Source of the DNA: Pseudomonadota bacterium
GTDB lineage: Bacteria; Pseudomonadota; Gammaproteobacteria; Burkholderiales; Burkholderiaceae_B
NCBI GenBank assembly: GCA_023425645.1
Contig: JAFACG010000024.1
Coordinates: 38,789-102,788 of the forward strand
Direction of reading: 5' to 3'
Length of the DNA: 64,000 nucleotides
Under the pieces are notes generated by a model. It made no database searches, had not been told where the DNA came from, and saw only the letters and a program-made list of their open reading frames with translations. Positions 60,083 to 64,000 of the stretch are shown one piece after another (position 1 is the first letter of the stretch; the number at the start of each line of letters is the position of its first letter). A program made the translations under genes and the position numbers.

Positions 60083-60325
60083 ATGAACGTTTCGCGCCAA
60101 GAGCGCCGCGTCCTGCTCATGCTGGCCCAAGGCGGCCACATCCAGCTCAAGCGCGATGCGCACAAGAAGATCGAATCCGTCACCTTCCTGTCCCGCGAAG
60201 GCTGGGTCATGAGCGGGGTCGCCGCGGACATGTGGGAACGGCTGCGCGCGCGAGGCCTGGTCCGCTCGCGCGGCACAGGCATCTATGTGATCAGCCGCGC
60301 CGGCCTGCTTGCCATGCAAGCCTAG
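60083..60325 (+). CDS. YjhX/TopAI-family small protein, without a visible antitoxin
   Basis: An 80-residue protein starting MNVSRQERRVLLMLAQGG, with the family features REGWVMSG and GIYVISRAGLLAM. It matches the UPF0386/YjhX family. E. coli YjhX (TopAI) is a toxin that inhibits DNA topoisomerase I and is neutralised by YjhQ. GGAGG lies six bases before the ATG. No yjhQ-like gene is next to it; the neighbours are tRNA genes upstream and a two-way terminator then pnp downstream. It may be a domesticated or chromosomal variant. The 233 bases between tRNA-Leu and this gene hold nothing else I recognise. Confidence 0.82.
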   Translation: MNVSRQERRVLLMLAQGGHIQLKRDAHKKIESVTFLSREGWVMSGVAADMWERLRARGLVRSRGTGIYVISRAGLLAMQA

Positions 60326-60372
60326 GACGGACCAGGCGCCTGCCCGGCCAACAGACACGGTGAGGCCAGGCC

Positions 60373-60406
60373 AAAAAAAAAGCCCGTCCGAAGACGGGCT
60401 TTTTTC
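60373..60406. terminator. Bidirectional terminator between the YjhX-like gene and pnp
   Basis: AAAAAGCCCGTC and GACGGGCTTTTT form a 12-bp stem with the loop CGAA, flanked by an A-run on the left and a T-run on the right. Confidence 0.93.
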
Positions 60407-60427
60407 GGCATCCGAAGATGCGCAGAC

Positions 60428-62566
60428 TTACTGGGCCACTGGAACGGACAGGCCGCCTTGGGCTTCGATGCCGCCGATCGCCTTGATGGACAGGCGCAGA
60501 CGGCCTTTCTCGTCGGCTTCGATGACCTTGACCTTCACGACCTGGCCAACCTTCAGGACATCATTGATGTTGGCAATGCGGTAGTTGGCGATCTCGGAGA
60601 TGTGCAGCAGGCCGTCGCGGCCAGGCAGGACCTGGACGATGGCGCCGAAATCCAGCAGACGCATCACGGGGCCTTCGTATTCCTGACCCACTTCCACTTC
60701 GGCCGTCAGTTCCTTGATGCGGCGCTCGGCTTCGCGCGCTTTTTCCAGGTCGGCGCTGGCGATGGTGATGGTGCCGTCATCGGAGATGTCGATCTGCGTG
60801 CCGGTTTCTTCGGTCAGGGCGCGGATGGTTGCGCCGCCCTTGCCGATCACGTCGCGAATCTTCTCGGGGTTGATCTTGACGGTCAGCATGCGGGGAGCGA
60901 ACTCGGACATCTCGGTGCGGGAACCGTCGATGGCTTCCTTCATCTTGGACAGGATGTGCATGCGGCCTTCGTGGGCCTGGGCCAGGGCGACCTGCATGAT
61001 TTCCTTGGTAATGCCCTGGATCTTGATGTCCATCTGCAGGGCGGTGATGCCCTTCTCGGTGCCCGCCACCTTGAAGTCCATATCGCCCAGGTGGTCTTCA
61101 TCGCCCAGGATGTCGGTCAGGACGGCGAACTTGTTGCCTTCCTTGATCAGGCCCATGGCCACGCCGGCCACGTGATCCTGCACAGGCACGCCGGCGTCCA
61201 TCATGGACAGCGAGCCGCCGCACACGGAGGCCATCGAGGACGAGCCATTGGACTCGGTGATCTCGGAGACGATGCGGATGGAATACTGGAAGTCCTCGGC
61301 GGCTGGCAGCAGCGGGCTCAGGGCACGCTTGGCCAGGCGGCCGTGACCGATCTCGCGGCGCTTGGGCGCGCCGAAGCGGCCGGCTTCGCCGGTGGCGAAG
61401 GGAGGCATGTTGTAGTGCAGCATGAAGCGATCACGGTATTCGCCCATGATGGAATCGATGATCTGCTCGTCCTGCTTGGTGCCCAGCGTGGTGACGACCA
61501 GCGCCTGGGTTTCGCCGCGCGTGAACAGGGCGCTGCCGTGAGCGCGCGGCAGCACGCCCAGGCGGATGCTGATGGGGCGCACGGTACGCGTGTCGCGGCC
61601 GTCGATGCGGGATTCGCCGCTCAGGATGCGGGTGCGCACGATACGGCTTTCCAGGTCGAACAGGATGTTGTCCACGGCCACGGAATCAGGCTGCTCTTCG
61701 CCCTTGGCCTGGGCATGGGCGGCCAGCGTTTCCTTGACTTGCGCGTAGACGGCGCGGACCTGTTCGGTGCGGGCCTGTTTTTCGCGGATCTGGTAGGCCT
61801 GGGTCAGGCCGTCCTGGGCGGCGGCGGTGACGGCGGTCAGCAGCGCTTCGTTGACGGGAGCGGGCTGCCAGTCCCATTCGGGCTTGCCGGCCTCTTCCAC
61901 CAGTTCGTGGATGGCATTGATGGCGGCCTGCATCTGCTCGTGGGCGTAGACCACGCCGCCCAGCATGACTTCTTCAGACAGCTGCTTGGCTTCGGATTCC
62001 ACCATCAGCACGGCGGCTTCGGTGCCGGCCACGACCAGGTCCAGGTCCGAGGACTTCAGTTGCGTGGCCGAAGGGTTCAGCACGTACTGGCCGTCCACAT
62101 AGCCGACGCGGGCGGCGCCCACGGGACCGTTGAACGGAATGCCCGAGATGGCCAGGGCGGCGGAGGCGCCCAGCATGGCGGCGATGTCGGGATCGATCTC
62201 GGGATTGACCGAGACCGTATGGATGATGACCTGGACTTCGTTGTAGAAGCCTTCAGGGAACAGCGGGCGCAGCGGACGGTCGATCAGGCGGGAGATCAGG
62301 ATCTCGCGCTCGGACTGCTTGCCTTCGCGCTTGAAGAAGCCGCCGGGGATCTTGCCGGCCGCATAGGTCTTTTCGACGTAATCCACGGTCAGGGGAAAGA
62401 AATCCTGGCCGGGCTTGGCCTTGCTGGCGCCCACGACGGTGGCCAGCACGACGGTGTCTTCGATGGAAACCAGCACGGCACCTGACGCCTGACGTGCGAT
62501 CTCCCCGGTTTCCAGGACGACGGTGTGTTCGCCGTACTGGAAGGACTTGGTGACTTTATTGAACAT
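60428..62566 (-). CDS. pnp: Polyribonucleotide nucleotidyltransferase
   Basis: 3'-5' phosphorolytic exoribonuclease for mRNA turnover. The 712-residue protein has two RNase PH-like domains (first [25 protein letters not shown] region; second with [10 protein letters not shown] and [16 protein letters not shown]), a KH domain ([15 protein letters not shown]) and an S1 domain ([19 protein letters not shown]). The ATG at 62566 ([12 protein letters not shown]) has AAGGA eight bases upstream; the frame runs further up to 62626, inside the hairpin. It follows rpsO. Confidence 0.95.
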   Translation of the reverse strand: MFNKVTKSFQYGEHTVVLETGEIARQASGAVLVSIEDTVVLATVVGASKAKPGQDFFPLTVDYVEKTYAAGKIPGGFFKREGKQSEREILISRLIDRPLRPLFPEGFYNEVQVIIHTVSVNPEIDPDIAAMLGASAALAISGIPFNGPVGAARVGYVDGQYVLNPSATQLKSSDLDLVVAGTEAAVLMVESEAKQLSEEVMLGGVVYAHEQMQAAINAIHELVEEAGKPEWDWQPAPVNEALLTAVTAAAQDGLTQAYQIREKQARTEQVRAVYAQVKETLAAHAQAKGEEQPDSVAVDNILFDLESRIVRTRILSGESRIDGRDTRTVRPISIRLGVLPRAHGSALFTRGETQALVVTTLGTKQDEQIIDSIMGEYRDRFMLHYNMPPFATGEAGRFGAPKRREIGHGRLAKRALSPLLPAAEDFQYSIRIVSEITESNGSSSMASVCGGSLSMMDAGVPVQDHVAGVAMGLIKEGNKFAVLTDILGDEDHLGDMDFKVAGTEKGITALQMDIKIQGITKEIMQVALAQAHEGRMHILSKMKEAIDGSRTEMSEFAPRMLTVKINPEKIRDVIGKGGATIRALTEETGTQIDISDDGTITIASADLEKAREAERRIKELTAEVEVGQEYEGPVMRLLDFGAIVQVLPGRDGLLHISEIANYRIANINDVLKVGQVVKVKVIEADEKGRLRLSIKAIGGIEAQGGLSVPVAQ

Positions 62567-62583
62567 TAGGAGAATCCTTACAA

Positions 62584-62630
62584 TAAAAAAACCGTGCACA
62601 CTGCGAAACCGGTTCGCAGTGTGCACGGTT
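62584..62630 (-). terminator. 18-bp hairpin between rpsO and pnp: terminator and possible RNase III site
   Basis: Arms 62590-62607 and 62613-62630 are perfectly complementary around ACCGG, and on the minus strand seven T follow. It lies 25 bases after the rpsO stop and 18 bases before the pnp start. In E. coli the rpsO-pnp junction carries both a terminator and an RNase III stem that controls pnp; here one hairpin could do both. Confidence 0.88.
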
Positions 62631-62655
62631 GTCTAGCGGGGAACCAGCCCCGGTA

Positions 62656-62925
62656 TCACTTACGCAGACCGAGTTTTTCGATCAGTGCACGGTAAGCATC
62701 TGGATTACGGCCTTTCAGGTAATCCAGCAGTTTGCGGCGACGGCTGACCATGCGCAGCAGACCACGACGGGAGTGGTGATCCTTGTTGTGAGCCTTGAAG
62801 TGGTCGGTCAGTTCGTTGATGCGAGCGGTCAGCAGGGCCACTTGCACTTCTGGGGAACCGGTGTCGCCTTGTTTGCGCTGAAACTCGGAAACGATATCGA
62901 CTTTTTTGATATCTGCAACTGCCAT
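62656..62925 (-). CDS. rpsO: 30S ribosomal protein S15
   Basis: The 89-residue primary 16S rRNA-binding protein. It has the family landmarks [33 protein letters not shown] and [16 protein letters not shown] precedes the ATG. It stands in front of pnp, as in most proteobacteria. Confidence 0.97.
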   Translation of the reverse strand: MAVADIKKVDIVSEFQRKQGDTGSPEVQVALLTARINELTDHFKAHNKDHHSRRGLLRMVSRRRKLLDYLKGRNPDAYRALIEKLGLRK

Positions 62926-62947
62926 TTTATTTAGCCTCTAGGACATG

Positions 62948-62971
62948 CGTTAGGACCGAGGTGCCCTAACG
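62948..62971 (-). promoter_or_regulatory. Inverted repeat in the rpsO leader
   Basis: On the minus strand CGTTAGG pairs with CCTAACG across ten bases, 23 bases before the rpsO start and next to the ribosome-binding region. S15 represses its own mRNA through leader structure in several bacteria, so this could be the binding element; the structure differs between phyla, so this remains a guess. Confidence 0.4.
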
Positions 62972-63079
62972 TGTTTGACATTGAATTGAATGTGTCCGCC
63001 GGACACAAGCGGCCATTATAACCACAAAGCCCGGCGCAGTTCAGGGTTTCAGGCAAAATCCGCGCCTGTATCGTCCCGC

Positions 63080-63847
63080 TTAGTTGTTTTCGCGCCGACG
63101 ACGGCTCAGATCGCGGGCGCGGCGCCAGCGCCAGGCCATGACCACCCAGCCCGACAGGCCATAGATGCAGAACAGCGCAAACAGGATGACAGGCGGATCG
63201 GTGGAGACGAAGACGAACACCAGCACGAACAGCAGCATTCCCCAGAACGGCACGCTGCGACGGATCGCGAAGGACTTGCCGCTGTAGAACGGCGCGTTCG
63301 AGACCATGGCCAGGCCCGCGTAGACGGTCAGCGCGAAAGCCACCCAGGGGACGGAGCTGGCCTGCAGCGACAGCTTGTTGTCCACGGCCAGCCAGATGAA
63401 GCCGGCCACCAGCGCGGCGGCGGCCGGGCTGGGCAGGCCCTGGAAGAAGCGCTTGTCCACCACGGCGATGTTGGTGTTGAAGCGCGCCAGGCGCAAGGCC
63501 CCGCCCGCCACGTAGATGAAGGCGGCCAGCCAGCCCCAGCGGCCCAGTCCCTGCATGGCCCAGACATACATGACCAGCGCGGGCGCGGCGCCGAAGGAGA
63601 TCATGTCGGCCATGGAATCGTACTGCTCGCCGAAGGCCGATTGCGTATTGGTCAGGCGCGCCACGCGGCCGTCCATGCCGTCAAAGACCAGCGCCAGGAA
63701 GATGGCGATGGCGGCCGCTTCGAAACGGCCGTTCATGGCCTGCACGACAGCATAGAACCCCGCAAAGAGATTGGCCGTGGTGAAGGCATTGGGCAACAGG
63801 TAGATGCTGCGCCGACGGCGGGTTTCATCGTTGAGGAAATTGGGCAT
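63080..63847 (-). CDS. pssA: CDP-diacylglycerol-serine O-phosphatidyltransferase
   Basis: Makes phosphatidylserine, the precursor of phosphatidylethanolamine, at the inner membrane. The 255-residue protein has about seven helices and the CDP-alcohol phosphotransferase motif DGxxAR-x8-G-x3-D-x3-D, seen as DGRVARLTNTQSAFGEQYDSMAD with its Asp residues in place (motif at about residues 59-80). It ends in an Arg-rich tail. The gene probably begins a transcript or follows a gene outside the window. Confidence 0.93.
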   Translation of the reverse strand: MPNFLNDETRRRRSIYLLPNAFTTANLFAGFYAVVQAMNGRFEAAAIAIFLALVFDGMDGRVARLTNTQSAFGEQYDSMADMISFGAAPALVMYVWAMQGLGRWGWLAAFIYVAGGALRLARFNTNIAVVDKRFFQGLPSPAAAALVAGFIWLAVDNKLSLQASSVPWVAFALTVYAGLAMVSNAPFYSGKSFAIRRSVPFWGMLLFVLVFVFVSTDPPVILFALFCIYGLSGWVVMAWRWRRARDLSRRRRENN

Positions 63848-64000
63848 AAGACTCGATGTTGATTCTTTGGAAAAGCATCCCGGCCCTCGAGGGGCGAAAA
63901 GGGAACAAACCGCTACATCCGCAAGAATAACGCAACTTGCCCCCGCTCAGACAGTCCGCACGCCCCAAAAGCCGCCGGGCCGTAAGCCGCCCCCCAAGGT
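63848..64000. other. Region upstream of pssA with part of a GC-rich repeat
   Basis: No gene is seen in the last 153 bases. From about 63965 on the sequence resembles part of the 76-bp repeat at 37435-37592 read in reverse (GCCGCCGGGCCG is shared, then CCCCAAGG after a short insertion). It is cut by the window end. Confidence 0.35.

Noticed and set aside
59662..60325. Genomic island or prophage integrated at the tRNA-Ser/tRNA-Leu pair
   Set aside because: No integrase, phage gene or direct repeat of a tRNA end is seen. The YjhX-like gene alone does not support an island.
60458..62485. Plus-strand open frame of 675 codons opposite pnp
   Set aside because: Antisense to a clear PNPase with intact domains. 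The product is Gly/His/Asp repeats without fold features.

Overview
This window looks like a chromosomal segment of a GC-rich betaproteobacterium of the order Burkholderiales, most probably family Alcaligenaceae (the Bordetella, Achromobacter, Alcaligenes and Pusillimonas group). The evidence is a RisA/RisS-type two-component pair, a DUF2818 gene at the end of a 14-gene nuo operon, the tpiA-secG-tRNA-Leu-nuo neighbourhood, a PhaZ of the Ralstonia/Bordetella intracellular type, and a typical betaproteobacterial porin. The genus cannot be fixed from sequence reading alone. There is no transposase, integrase, phage gene or CRISPR array. Almost everything is core metabolism or cell biology.

Layout. 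1-5.3 kb: a cut-off gene, a flavodoxin-like protein, pncB, fdxA, phaZ (with PhaR-like upstream DNA), then rsxB-nth. 5.4-10.1 kb: a first branched-chain (LivGFJHM-type) ABC transporter on the plus strand. 10.1-10.9 kb: ompW behind two FNR/Anr-like boxes. 10.9-15.9 kb: a second, unrelated-looking LivF, LivM-LivG fusion, LivH, LivJ system on the minus strand. 16.2-18.2 kb: msrB-yciB-bolA-ppiC. 18.3-18.8 kb: a non-coding block full of perfect hairpins. 18.8-25.5 kb: smc-zipA-ligA on the minus strand. 25.8-29.2 kb: lplT, a family-4-like uracil-DNA glycosylase and a TsaB-RimI fusion. 29.5-31.7 kb: risA-risS. 31.7-36.4 kb: ispD-ispF facing away from mfd. 36.5-38.8 kb: serB, a 76-bp tandem repeat and a nitronate monooxygenase. 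38.9-54.1 kb: nuoA-N plus a DUF2818 gene, all on the minus strand. 54.6-59.4 kb: porin, tRNA-Leu(GAG), secG, tpiA, quinone oxidoreductase. 59.6-60.3 kb: tRNA-Ser(TGA), tRNA-Leu(TAA) and a lone YjhX/TopAI-type gene. 60.4-63.8 kb: pnp, rpsO and pssA on the minus strand.

How it fits together. The nuo operon encodes the whole proton-pumping NADH:quinone oxidoreductase. fdxA, rsxB and nth are iron-sulfur proteins. smc, zipA, ligA, mfd, nth and the uracil-DNA glycosylase serve chromosome maintenance, division and repair. The two Liv-type importers suggest heavy use of amino acids or related small organic substrates.

I did not find a clear-cut new multi-gene system. The most unusual signal is a 7-codon open frame with a good ribosome-binding site that ends in Ile-Leu codons and overlaps the start of the first livH, which has no ribosome-binding site of its own. 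Other points worth attention are the Walker A lysine-to-arginine change in the first LivF, the hairpin-rich block at 18.4-18.7 kb, the paired FNR-like boxes before ompW, the PhaR-like operator before phaZ, a pentapeptide repeat inside TpiA, and the orphan YjhX-type gene.
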